A stretch of 64,000 bases of DNA from Gnetum montanum. Taxonomy: Eukaryota; Streptophyta; Gnetopsida; Gnetales; Gnetaceae. The position numbers and the translations under genes were made by a program. Positions 51,301 through 58,575 of this stretch are shown here, piece after piece. The notes below the pieces were generated by a model, which was not told where the DNA came from, did no database searches, and worked only from the letters and a program-made list of their open reading frames with translations. The stretch is taken from NCBI GenBank assembly GCA_015680685.1, contig MNCI01036774.1, positions 364,705 to 428,704 on the forward strand, written 5' to 3'. Positions within the stretch are counted from its first letter, which is position 1; each line of letters starts with the position of its first letter.

Positions 51301-52525
51301 TTAGTATGGCATGATGGTTATCTGCCATGAATTCCAAAGCATTCACTGGCCCATCCTTTGCAGCAAAGCAGTTGTTATTTGTTTTATAGTCATGGATGGT
51401 TGTACCAAAATGTTGGCATTTACCCAACCCTTCGTGTTTTTCTTCAAAAGTTTGCGCTGAACTCATTGCTTTGTCCAGCGGTGTGACTTCAGTCTCTGTA
51501 CTATTGTCATTTTTACATTGGATTTTACCTGGTTTTCTCTTATCATCTGAAAAGTTTGAAACTATCTGTTCTCCTGTTTGTGTTTTTATAGCCGGTGCAG
51601 ACAAAAACATCCTTTGCTCTACTGTAGGCATGGAAGATGTTCTGTTTTTAAAGTGATCAATGTTTCTGTCTTGGGCAGTGTCAATTCCATTAGATTTTTC
51701 ACATGCTGTTGTATCCACTATAATACAGCTTTTATCATATATCTGCTCTCCTGTTTCTTCAGTAAGCCTTGATCTTGTATCTCTACGCACAACGCTTGCA
51801 TGCTTGCTGTCATGCACCTTTGCCTCTTGCTGGACTGCACTGGTCTTTGAACTTCTTGTCAACTGTAATGCAGGTAATGCGCCTGTTTCTGACTTTTCTG
51901 CTATTATATAGAGCCTATCAGCTGAACCTACAGTTTCTTCATCATGATGCTTGTATGTAGATGAATCAGCATTCTCTAGATGTGTTTCTGTGGAATAAAA
52001 TTCTTGATGCTGCATTGTGTCCAACTCTGCTGTGTTCTTTTTAACACAAGAAACTCCTCGAGCATTTACACCCCATGAGCGCTTCTTGTTTTCTGGAATA
52101 ATATAAGTAGATTCAGAACCAGAATATGTTTCCATTTCAAAGTTGTCGTCTTTTTCAAACAAATCTAAGAGAGAGGATTTATATTTTCTTGTGGCATTTG
52201 GTCCATCTATCATTTTTCCTTTTTCTTTTACCTTCTCAAGCATTTTTAATCTTTCTATAGTTGGATCCATGTATACCATATCGTGCAGTTCCATTATGTC
52301 TTTATCATATGCATTGTCGTCCATAAACTGTTTATCCTGATGAGACTCTGTGGATATCTTTTCTTGTTTGATACTGTCTCCATCAGATGAGTATGACTGA
52401 CTTTGGACTTGATCTTCAGAAGATGGGAATGCTTTGGAAGTTGTGTGTGTTCTGTCCCTGCTCACTGAATTGTTTTCTTGTAGCTCTTCTGCCTTGAATG
52501 AATCAATCTCTGCATCTTCCGCATC
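39365..52525 (-). CDS. Giant exon of a repeat-built acidic protein (unknown function)
   Basis: One exon of about 4,386 codons without a stop, ending TGA at 39367-39365. In AT-rich DNA this cannot be chance. An in-frame TAA lies just upstream at 52534-52532, and no ATG occurs before 52324 (the GTG at 52465 is an ordinary Val codon). A splice acceptor TAATCTCAG/GATGCGGAAG puts the exon start at 52525 in phase 0, so earlier exons lie to the right. The protein is hydrophilic and rich in Glu, Ser, Thr, Asn and Lys. No signal peptide, membrane segment or enzyme motif is visible. The N-terminal 150 residues are more ordered-looking (ELHDMVYMDPTIERLKMLEK). The middle consists of degenerate repeats. 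The C-terminal part repeats SDTEYDK twice. It could be a scaffold or trafficking protein. The very large plant-specific RBB1 protein of Arabidopsis is one homologue to test, but I see no proof. Confidence 0.88.
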   Translation of the reverse strand, partial: DAEDAEIDSFKAEELQENNSVSRDRTHTTSKAFPSSEDQVQSQSYSSDGDSIKQEKISTESHQDKQFMDDNAYDKDIMELHDMVYMDPTIERLKMLEKVKEKGKMIDGPNATRKYKSSLLDLFEKDDNFEMETYSGSESTYIIPENKKRSWGVNARGVSCVKKNTAELDTMQHQEFYSTETHLENADSSTYKHHDEETVGSADRLYIIAEKSETGALPALQLTRSSKTSAVQQEAKVHDSKHASVVRRDTRSRLTEETGEQIYDKSCIIVDTTACEKSNGIDTAQDRNIDHFKNRTSSMPTVEQRMFLSAPAIKTQTGEQIVSNFSDDKRKPGKIQCKNDNSTETEVTPLDKAMSSAQTFEEKHEGLGKCQHFGTTIHDYKTNNNCFAAKDGPVNALEFMADNHHAILNANSEVGTTEPLHDQQPVHAQQTTIDDLSSISSDFVSNAAEQTEPQSGKPSVSISTDQHLLSDGRNQIYYAAENNVVNFMGSTPERSHDESDENSRVEYSESALMREDNTSQFENIKGAATESSPVSNALVTNATGKEATAKQGMCSTEERADPETAKFDADANAYSSRGIKDAAEQMEDTTELNEQGFVMIGKKTNRDSDVISLVDSEEHGSEGNDQVNQESYSKKGEQNDYLSETPPARTETDALCSLARLKTLKEISEIQTNDTESVNHASYLDEKTVSLRGMSTKNSEEFAITPAFPSKTEDHERYEVKDHNKKSEDSEMFNHSGERTGESEIAETEQQCMKSEISSVTSALDNDSVREEGNPQRSKISISAPEKWHDQESDALCSVLKDQKEFTTFNSEDKHNLAAIHDQYVEHSELQNMTTSAKQSSSQLLMEEYHTAPDGIHGTTSRAEMLEEQPNAQEIATEAFKDKCSSLIGVGETKENGYQESCPSDACTDGNYHLKMVENEIAANIIVEKIASTQQIAMDTAAGNNQMNELCFCADGKELNAFDLSEQKNVKCVAESTVKLSDSSKTTETSEKQTECKSTALASTTLLLDAPHQGTEVPNQKNVSTVLKDQNSKDTGTIQDSGTDKEDHDTSKLNDTANMDSSPITISLVQEIQAIKELNRQGCNLVDESINKMPDPIDRTLQEDNEKISDELSIPPIKENFTEEKTPTPREETKAASAKIYSGNLLQLSETQINVAETEMPESIKGDEKTQDSNTLIIKSVERPAGSENAQKELKGVTVSLAIELDHAEEEAPIREKSNLLLTENQHGQLDSLSSFNFEDLTPEEQIQDRDAENPDSEHTKMNAEVIEGAEYQQNEQNFIITNKVTHTGSTATECVPEKSNQQINKESSSISSEHGIFKFEHSATKDKMYMVVTSKCSTDASTVPEIHVFGHKKEVQIQEQDQKTKSAVLELDQMTEEQLDGSTEEGSNACWVIQEESGETGEKKSGNVLLKQSIPSDDSLANSNISCTEPEIEIKNAADVALGSFMVDRTTGLLHVPEDPEQNIADSRLNLTSALEQEYRKDQHEELKEIKSSSLAMPCALASSSVEEDAKVQNQEDFSLVCLEETCEAFETKCSVIHKEDNKKILHAHGNTHSSAPIINHMELVKDIKELNELNPNEINSLEKKTRNQLNEEECSMLTEQNVTIPDSPTIKTESKISTSMCSSCPSKNSETQTSDAGHLMHNGMIANTKVNLPEDVHAKGNEMNALELAKQQNHDESNKNTGEDREIQLAAAIREGSEDIQEGECALTILSNVTSALRIDSAQQVPKVFISNISDSMYTEIEHGPSSNDSGNLSSDGSYLQFSNTVDIPKEVEVEPIQHRETENVALEVCESMQILPLEKSREAVKPNELFTINNKECDVHESIFNSNNSCLLAKIAPTMIEQSNEQGSILMHARRSSWSDTIEPQHVKTDDCHSIETSFMHGDERSGPSCTDPTVMAGIEEFTASADLQDLPAKFENKFEIPADNDKNTRFESKITETPAIKIDTAHEEEEAQIKQTLDSVTTENKQEQLDIILNCLPENEKDSPCYDITDQGKGVEDPLLEQIKMDKEFIEGRDYQDYMISHISKGAVFEETESLECLHEKISEQVKMQTFSTSIEQCAFLDEYLSPREKMENVITTTDLNGIHAESQIHASLQVEKIEIQEEDLRTYSSDVTVDNLELTAEIEEPLQQEACLLMGGSTNGSSQAIGTVQTESSEQRKNEPSDVLLEQCVRSDELLDACSNDQIEINNDADTELEETTVNGAAASLNASEGNQEHLETTYSFVMMEANNETNEVCIAAKDERVKNLVFSSEAGTYQAHAEYTDMPQIEEIIDSASTEIKHEQLDTILNSLQENKKDLRTDSSAIPVKNLEITAEIEEPNQETCLLSGSNTEASRAIGTVQKETSERSNNVSNDALLIQSGHPDESLAACSYDQIEINNDAYPVTENAKITAVISSLNASEENKGHLVTTCAYNIMEVNYESNEVCLAADDKGVNNSIFSPKTKTNRTNTECTQYKHEKFKGPGKHTLSVTSTLVKDQGEEEGPMQNNENQSFVISREVSEAFETCNCHDYKEDCKIGKLDIDENKNSSDLIIDDAKLIIEAKEPTKKNSILLNENDDSEGINVVEKEATDKISKEATVILIEQDGRLHESLISVTESEVSAPVCSTHSRRASEMQTGDVEHAMDENIALENILTAGKEQNLLHSLKQKDLGEEYETSVENLRIPGAGERRRESENIKIQEYAAAGISILRIDSSQQELEVQAHKMSDATSAESQHELPDDTSDGLSNLLASNSVDNQKEIQDNCVQQPEKAFRELNACENFSQNLWENSHKIDNANAASSASKKTGEFTESVIYATSDSCLFVRNDTKMQEQREHSTEHVCILPDAPTGNNSGSLEEEQAKVDDQLSNQSSSISMKDMNIYSNNDSSASMEGQDIINSTLSGNVMKYSEIQVQKAENTVMETMYINTTNLLQTLEQEDSDAQVFGNTEHRAHETCNDENHGEWNVLGSTKKEEPMGSVSKDADKENDIKGCQAKSQAEESIIIGKTPSSFHRFKEEYRATGTQIFHGTEHKATNEICPHALTEKVNVLDSDVAKILEESEHEQVNHDGNSKNFTTANDVHVKDALKQVVEMGLQETLEVKDPNILIVNSLELVERMEEKGYEENPNQEARIATDVSTDKQPDAIDILQEEAIKRCNKEDTADKISPSSQYAVPRTEVVTETENAGNTMLESFIVDQSNSVFHDSEANKIQLETVPALKLTKGQNETNQMCHSPKEKGASIPEFAPHQDCYTSDVDSTIEITKLAGIEECKQDQHEPGVKKEPTQEQNELLEGKEQSSLTTPDALVIDVAKGNAVGQHDEMFSLCASQECCEAPELSTEYTEYYETKELQAHENRDSSTVMMINAENMEEITELNKQNSMKLKILTNEESIATNVVQVVGKDQTGQEACMVSSQTAPFMHGLEDYKHTLSENKAKSETSLDAQNGGMKVSDTVKEKYHEKTDQDSSVWLLDSKELSGESEYLQMKIEKISIKSKPATHEALVETSSEDQHKPRDEDSNSGQEGDLPNLEPENSPNQHEENADTVNRRIDNEDVPFDPLEETSQRTPKIESSFIKNIPTCVTSTHAHVPVEFKNPEMPVEEKEQKNKKFTIVETALTNKGSFSHETSITSEEETLGSIAANEKKEQPVCKSATIPEVCEDEASMAAKYALSLNRVQARDGAGTGIKSIVTDDYISSSLLIDPTQANHPSIESVETEDTCQPKIRQVSTLDSTFRLTNESELKEDAKEQYMEQGCIISQSPMKLHMLAADEEYQESSAQCSTILKLESPATQKELSDENPVTQAESHEDNSFIFLTMPVEHLQVESGPDAENINISVYIQEEAPAPDVKCQNIAEPYVATEEASESNKCQKECSSNTINGTSDEIPAIKQETTKNAATPPHSRDTSEHEVEKSRKLMLQEVERMPASIVSAVKHKMKAQNSRKPCLLSKEDKYKTLIEEPLPAIEQKYNTAEFQGIESKEPVLQNAIVDTKEHVASINCEDESKVKAPDMILRNSEAHEKLTEKTNILYLEVPDIINADSTVNTTELIAAVNGLDSANLSRSISSSMIEVEQDAICCLLRTTTDSNIKYQADLSDDAQGMALCRSVGDPASPKVEYQFEEIEDANCKFEELKRRMVKQIPCNFSDFIEEKDSKMKVDKAMENQEVIDACVNRTLDLSERQDIQYSDSEMPTQMKYSSANAGNAENRSNALERRLIATIKDSHFVAAAQNATSNQVTENAKSISTEEGFVHAGKIPSPSSDTEYDKNSEPESKPVETRILLEPQRPRCKQADKCQIPTVIAEIYLDSIQKDMNSLRTKAHHKVNEDEPKKFSEAPTDNQCQITDDAVSVALEGSLIANTIISCKPNEMPSDTEYDKLEAEDTTVQTHKIRYANLATEGTSDDGVKH
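45190..46210 (-). repeat. 190-codon tandem duplication inside the giant exon
   Basis: Nucleotides about 45190-45640 and 45760-46210 are direct copies with an offset of exactly 570 bp at three checked anchors. These are TTGTTTATTTCAATTTGATC at 45381 and 45951, CACTGG..C at 45481 and 46051, and AAGA..(C/T)..AAAT at 45201 and 45771. In protein: ELTAEIEEP and EITAEIEEP, AIGTVQ, SYDQIEINNDA. The spacer (45640-45760) resembles 46577-46690. Frame is kept. Confidence 0.93.
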
Positions 52526-52880
52526 CTGAGATTATAACATTTGAAAGTGTATCATATAATCTTTAGTCAGCTGAGAGCTGAGGGAATATAATTCGTTTGG
52601 TGAATGAAACAGAACCAGATAAGTTTTCACAATATTTTTCGGCAGTCCTCTCTAAGCAAAAAGAGGTTCTGAGACCACCATCAGTGAGTACATGTAACGA
52701 TTGTTTCCTACATATTATTTTTCACTAGGTAACTCTGACTACAGTAGTAAATAAATCAACTTATCTCCATGCTCGTGTTAGATGAACCAGAAAATGATTC
52801 GAGTTGATGATAGCAGCTTTAGGATAATTGAAGTTCAAAACTTTTAGCAAAACAAATTGGTGTTTAATTTTCGTTCACCA
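52526..52880. other. Possible intron upstream of the giant exon
   Basis: AT-rich DNA directly upstream (minus strand) of the inferred acceptor. I could not identify a convincing upstream exon or donor site. Confidence 0.4.
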
Positions 52881-53003
52881 ACAATGAGGTGTTAGCTTAG
52901 TGGTATGTGTCTTGGTAACCCCAGGTAACAAGTTTGATTCTATTAGATAACGTTGAGTTATAATACCCATGTTTCAATTATTTCAGATTCCAACACTCTC
53001 ATT
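52881..53003 (+). mobile_element. SINE, tRNA-derived
   Basis: Starts ACAATGAGGTGTTAGCTTAG with A box TTAGCTTAGTGG, then a B-box-like AAGTTTGATTCTATTAG, GTTGAGTTATAA, and ends ATTCCAACACTC. Confidence 0.82.
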
Positions 53004-53639
53004 TTGGTAAAAGACCCCATTCTGGTGAAAGACAGAAAACACTAGGATCACGATACGTTACTCTTTTCATTGAATGAATACCTTTGTTCTGGAAATGAAT
53101 ATCAGATGTCACGGTATCTATGTATTTACTGTGTGCGAGGTAAAAATGTGTTATCTATTTGGTTTTGAAGAATAGGATAAACCGAACGCGTTCACAGAAG
53201 TTGACGCAAATTAGAGTCTGGAAGTTGGATATTTACGAAGCTATACAAAACCCATAGGATTATGGTTAGCAATGTCTATTTTGAAATTATGCGCTGTATC
53301 TTTTCCAAAATCTTCTGAAGGAACTGAGTTAGTGAAAATGACAGAAACTACAGTGAGAATATATAGGATATTAATTCACTTCGTATTCTGACTAGCAGAT
53401 GAATTAAGATTAGCAGGATGTATCGTGTTTATGCTTGTTTGATAGTTCAAAATTACTCATTGTTTACCTGAATTTATGGTTTGAACACTTCATTTATGTT
53501 TTAATGGCTAAATATAATAATACTTAAGTATGTTCAAAGCAATCATAATTATTCCTTTTGTGACTTAAATTTGTACTTTAATTCAGTTTCCTAGGTTTTG
53601 TTAGTCGGTGCTAAATGGTAAGTAATACAAAAGAGATAT

Positions 53640-54150
53640 GAAAAACAAGCTAGTGTGGAAAAAATGCAAATGTTTATATGGATGTTGTATATTACATGAA
53701 AAGATAAATTGTATAATACAAACATTAAAGGAAGGCTACATTAAACGAAGGTTTGGAGGGGCGTTTGTTTTAGATAAGCTATAGGAATGATCTTTTTTAT
53801 GTATTGATAAATTGTATAATACAAACATTAAAGGAAGGTTACATTAAACGAAGGTTTGGAGGGGCATTTGTTTTAGATAAGCTATAGGAATGATCTTTTT
53901 TATGTATTGGCATGTGCAAATAAGATTGGAGAATGAGCCCATTTAAAAAAGTTGCTATATTACTGTTTTAAGAAAGCTACTGAAAGAAAGACAAAAAACA
54001 GATGAGAGAAAACAATTAAAGATGATATGAAGAAATTACAAATAAATAAAGATCTTGCTCTTCATAGACACCAATGGTGAAGAGCTTTGATGTACCTTAT
54101 TTTGTTTTGGTGGGATAAGGCTAAAATGATGACAATAAGAGGCCTCAATA
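53640..54150 (+). mobile_element. RTE LINE 3' fragment with internal duplication
   Basis: Matches the 3' part of the LINE at 22440-22795 (TTTTAGATAAGCTA, GAGCCCATTTAAAAAAGTTG, AAGATCTTGCTCTT). Ends GGTGGGATAAGGCTAAAATG. A 103-bp segment is tandemly duplicated (53703-53805 and 53806-53908). Confidence 0.8.
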
Positions 54151-55200
54151 TTGTTTATAACACAAATCAAATTTTCTAATAACTTGTATCCTAATGGGGC
54201 ATGGTAAGATGTGTGCCATCAAAAATCATCATCAAATTATTTACATACCTCACATGTTAACCCATATTGATGGGATAAAGGTACTAGGATGATGATGGTG
54301 TCAATTGAATTACAATGAATTAATCATTTCAGAAAAGTGAAGAAATATAAAGTAAGGCATAGTTCCGAAGGCATGTTTTAGTTGATTTGAGGCTTCATTA
54401 TGTTAAAGTGAAATGCAAAACCATTAAAAATTTAAGAACGAGCATGTATTTTAGAAAAGAAGTTGATAGAAAACGTTAGGAAAGCATTTTCTTATCTTTG
54501 CATTGGTTGATGAAAGCCTTAATACTATAGGAAGTTAGTTGGGGGTGTTAAGCTAATATATGCACTTACAATGAGTTTTCTTATGGCCTAAGTAACATTG
54601 ATCTCACCAATATTGAAATTGAAATATTGAGGTGTAGAATATTGAAATTTGTTGCTATCTAGACTAAATTATTATTAGTTAAATTGAGTCAAAGAATTAG
54701 CAAATTTTATTTATATTATAAGTCAAATTTAGATTAACTAAGAGTAAAATGAAATTAAAGATAAGTAAATTTGTTTTACATTTTAGCGAAATTGCTAGAA
54801 GAAAAAATGAATGCAATTAACTAAAGGAATAATTTAGAAGTTGTCTTTGGATTTCATCAAATTTATATGATAAGGATTACAAATGAGGGTAATGAAAAAA
54901 TGTCTTAATTTTTTATGTTGTGGTTTCAAATCTTAAAAAACAAAAATTCTTAAAATTTAGATTAATTGTCCATTAATTAGACAAATGAAAGATATATTTT
55001 CAAATGTATTAAGAAGTAAGAATTTAGGAAGACATGACTAAATATTTAAAAATGGACTTTTCAACAAGTAAAATCATTACCAAGTTTGAAAATTTTAGTG
55101 TCATTGTCTAAAATTTAATTTATTTTAAAAAAATTTCTTATTTTAAAAACCACTATGATTTGTTTATTAAGCTATGTTATGAACTAAGAAATCATTCAAG
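54151..55200. other. Spacer without recognisable gene
   Basis: AT-rich; a short RTE-end-like piece (GATGGGATAAAGGTACTAGG then ATGATGATGG) at about 54258-54298. Nothing else seen. Confidence 0.5.
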
Positions 55201-55202
55201 GG

Positions 55203-55383
55203 GTTTGGAACCCAAAATAATTGTAATATAGGGATGCCCCAAGATATACAAGTCCAATTAGAACTTTATAACTCAATATTGTCGCCCACCAACAACCCCC
55301 AACACCATCCCCTTTCCTCAAACAAAATTGAATGTATGACTTTGAGCTTTGAGATCAAGAGCCTTACCACTAGGCTAACATCT
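55203..55383 (-). mobile_element. SINE, minus strand
   Basis: The minus strand begins AGATGTTAGCCTAGTGGTAA (A box) at 55383, has a B-box-like CATTCAATTTTG, then GAGTTATAAAGTTCTAATTG, and ends TTTTGGGTTCCAAAC. A longer insert sits between the B box and the GAGTTATAA segment. Confidence 0.8.
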
Positions 55384-55734
55384 AAGGGATCTTTCACGAG
55401 ATTTGATTTGTTCTAATGGGTGAATAACATTTAGGATTGTATCAATTCTAGATATATTCCAATTTCATTTCAAATTTTAGAGTTTAAGAACAACATTATT
55501 ATAATTAAATTCATTCTTTTAAATAAATCCATCCTTTTCATTAAAGCCTTTGTTTCAGAAAAGGTATCATGTACAAAATAATAAATGTTTGATGAATAAA
55601 TATCTTTAGTAATAAAAACAAATATTCTAGATTCTCTTCAAATATTGCTACCAAAAATGTGAGCTAGCAATTAATAGAGGAGTGATAGTTTTGGGATTTC
55701 TTAGAGCTTAATGGTATAAATAGATTTTTATAGA

Positions 55735-55790
55735 GTTGTGGTTTAGTAACCCCACGTCATAGGTTCAATTCCACTTGACATTCCTAACTG
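55735..55790 (+). mobile_element. SINE fragment
   Basis: Internal piece only: GTTTAGTAACCCCACGTCAT followed by B box AGGTTCAATTCCACTTGA. Ends are missing. Confidence 0.55.
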
Positions 55791-56016
55791 GTCCAATAGA
55801 TCCAAGGGATCTTGGAGGACATAAGGAAATTTTTCAAGTTTAGTTTTAAATTGTCTTCTAAAAAATTTGAAAGGCTTAAATTTAAGTCTCTTAAGGAATA
55901 ACAATAAATAACTTCAAATGTGATAATAAAGTTGCATAGCGTATTTGAATTTAAAATGCAAAAATAGTGGGATTTTTTAAAGAGGGAAATAATGTTGCCC
56001 GTGTTTTATTGCTTGT

Positions 56017-56107
56017 AGTAAATAAAGTGGTTTTAGTTCATCTCATTTTGTTTTGACAAGGCTATGATGATGACGATGATGATGATGATGAGTAAATAAA
56101 GTGGTTT
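56017..56107 (+). mobile_element. 57-bp RTE LINE stub with 17-bp target duplication
   Basis: An RTE 3' end (ATTTTGTTTTGACAAGGCTA then GAT repeats), 56034-56090, is flanked by exact 17-bp copies AGTAAATAAAGTGGTTT at 56017-56033 and 56091-56107. Extreme 5' truncation. Confidence 0.9.
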
Positions 56108-58110
56108 AAACTACTAAGAAATAAGTGAAGTGGACAAAATGGTTAACAATGGTCTTACATTTTTTTTGGAAATTACTAAGAATAGAAACTTTAATACTTT
56201 GAGATATTAGAGAGTATTAGTAGTTAATATACAATCATTAGTTTTAAAACATGAATCAAGCATATGGTGAAGTTATGGTGACTTGTAAAAGAGTTATAAT
56301 TGTATAAGAACACAAGTTGTAAGTCGTGCTTTGTAAAAAGATACATGAACCATGGATCATTGGAAGAAAAACTTGTAAGTAATGAAGAAAAGAGATCCAT
56401 GGTAAGATTGAATATGGTCTAGGCTCAATAGGCCATAAATATGATAAAAAGGAAGGAGCACTATCATTGGTGAGCTCTACGAAGAATACTCAATTAATGT
56501 GCACAAAACCTTGAGTCAAATTTATTGAAGGCATTGATCCAAGTTGTAAGGACTAATGAAGGAGTAAGTTTTGTAAAACATAGTTTTAGGATAAATGTTC
56601 TTGAACTATGAGTCCTAGGAAATGCTCAACATCCAAAAGGAACCACATTGAGTTTGTGAACCAAGTTAAAAGAGAAATCACATGATAAAGAGAAGTTTGC
56701 GAAGTAAGAGATCTTTGAGTGAAAAAGTGAGATAATTATACCAGCCTAGTTGTGGAGTGTTATAGGAGCTTGTAGGAGCCTCATCCATGGAAGATTAAGC
56801 AATTGGAAAATTCCTAGATGCATTGTAAGGGAGTTAAAGAACCTATGATGATGAACTCTAAATCAATGTAAAAGTTGTAGTGTTGTTCAAGGATACTATA
56901 ATCGCTAAAAGGTGTGAGATTTGAGAAGGAAGTCTAGCATACAAGCAACTTCGAGAATGAAGCTTTATGATGAGATAGAGCTAGAACTAGTAGTAGTTAT
57001 GCTCAATGTATAATGTTGTACAATTAGTACTAGTCTACAATAGTAGAATAATAATATCACTAACTCTAGTTATATACAATGAGTTTGTAAGCTAATGCAG
57101 AATTTATGACACTCAAATTCATAGGAATAGTATTAGCTATATTTTACGAAGTGTTCACAACTAGAAGTTTATGATCTAGTATTCTGTGCATAGTAACTCT
57201 AGTGGGATTGAAGCCCAAAGGGCTCATAACTTGAAGCTCCATAAAGATTTTTAACAAATAAATCAAAGATAGTCTATACAAATTTATTTGTTTTTGATTC
57301 GATATGTGAGATATTAAGATATACTTTGATCTATATGAATTTGATGATGTTAAAATATGTGTTGGAAGACTAATGTAAGAAAATGTCATATATTTTGGTT
57401 GTTGGGATAGTGGGATAATGGAGCATCATAAACCACATTGTAATAACTTGTTATTTTTTAGAGGGAAGATAACTTAGGGCTAGTAGCAATAATTTATTAT
57501 TATAAGCATGTGAATATGCATGTTGGGCATGCATACATCTACTCATGTTTATGTCTCCTTGACTCCAATCCCTTCCTACCAGTGGACCTAAGCTTATTGG
57601 TAGTTAAGGGTGAGACCTAGGAACACTTATTTAAATAAATAAATAAATAAAAGATTAATAGTTTCAATGAGGTAGATGGAATAGTGTTAAGTACTTAGAA
57701 TAACAAGTATAAGGTTGATGACTCAATTCTGTTTTGCTTATTTAACTTTTCATATGTTGACATCCCTAACCATGCCTACAATAACAAGCTATTGCGACAT
57801 GGTATATTGTCTTTTTGGGATAACTGGATTTTAAAAACTTTGTTGATAATAAAAAATTAAGTTTACACATAGAAGAGTAGAAGTTCTAAAAAGAATTGAT
57901 TAGATTAAATGCCCTAGATTGTAAAAGATGGCACAAAGCTACTTGGATATAATGATTCATTAATTTGACGATAACCATGGAAATTGTTCAAATGGTTAAA
58001 TAAATGTTTAAAAAAGAAATAGAACAAATACTAATAAATAAGCAATGTAGTAATGTTTGTAAAAAGAGGTAATAAAAAGCACCTAAGCACTTACTAGTTT
58101 GTTGTAATTA
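56108..58110. other. Spacer without recognisable gene
   Basis: Purine-rich, AT-rich DNA; an AAAT simple repeat at about 57632-57651. No open frame of note. Confidence 0.5.
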
Positions 58111-58114
58111 ACAT

Positions 58115-58433
58115 CTTTCCAAAGTTTTTGGCTATCATCCTTGAAAAGAAATTTAGAAAATGGATTGAAAAATAATACTTAGTCATTTTTTATGAAAAAT
58201 ATTTTGTCACATTTCTTAGCAATGTGGTGATGCTCTTTTGAAAAAGTAATCAAAAGCATCTCCAAATTTTCAAGTTTATTGATGTAATTGATAACATCTT
58301 TCAAGTTTATTGATGTAATTTTCAAGTCTTTGAGTATCATCCTTGAAAAGAAATTTAGAAAATGAATTAAATAAATTGAAAATTCGTATTTAAGCATTTT
58401 TTAAAAAGAGAGATTTTGTCATATTTCTTAGCA
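58115..58433. repeat. Spaced direct duplication, offset about 202 bp
   Basis: 58115-58225 and 58318-58433 share TATCATCCTTGAAAAGAAAT and end at CATTTCTTAGCAAT/CATATTTCTTAGCAAT. Between them a 31-bp unit (TCAAGTTTATTGATGTAATT) is itself duplicated at 58270 and 58301. Confidence 0.8.
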
Positions 58434-58575
58434 ATTGAGGTGTTAGCCTAGTAGTACAGGTCTTGGTTTGGTAACCTCAAGTCAAAAGTTCAATTCTACT
58501 TGATAGTACTAAGTTATAAACATCTATATATCTTAGGGTGTACGTATGTTTGAATTATTTTGAGTTCCAACATCC
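58432..58575 (+). mobile_element. SINE
   Basis: Starts CAATTGAGGTGTTAGCCTAG, with B-box-like AAGTTCAATTCTACTTGA, CTAAGTTATAAACATCTATA and end GAGTTCCAACATCC. It inserted in the second copy of the spaced duplication at 58318-58433. Confidence 0.82.

Noticed and set aside
52463-52465. GTG as the start codon of the giant frame
   Set aside because: Nuclear plant genes start with ATG; the frame continues 20 codons further up to a good splice acceptor.
52881-52960. tRNA gene
   Set aside because: A and B boxes are present but no cloverleaf or acceptor stem forms; it is a SINE head.
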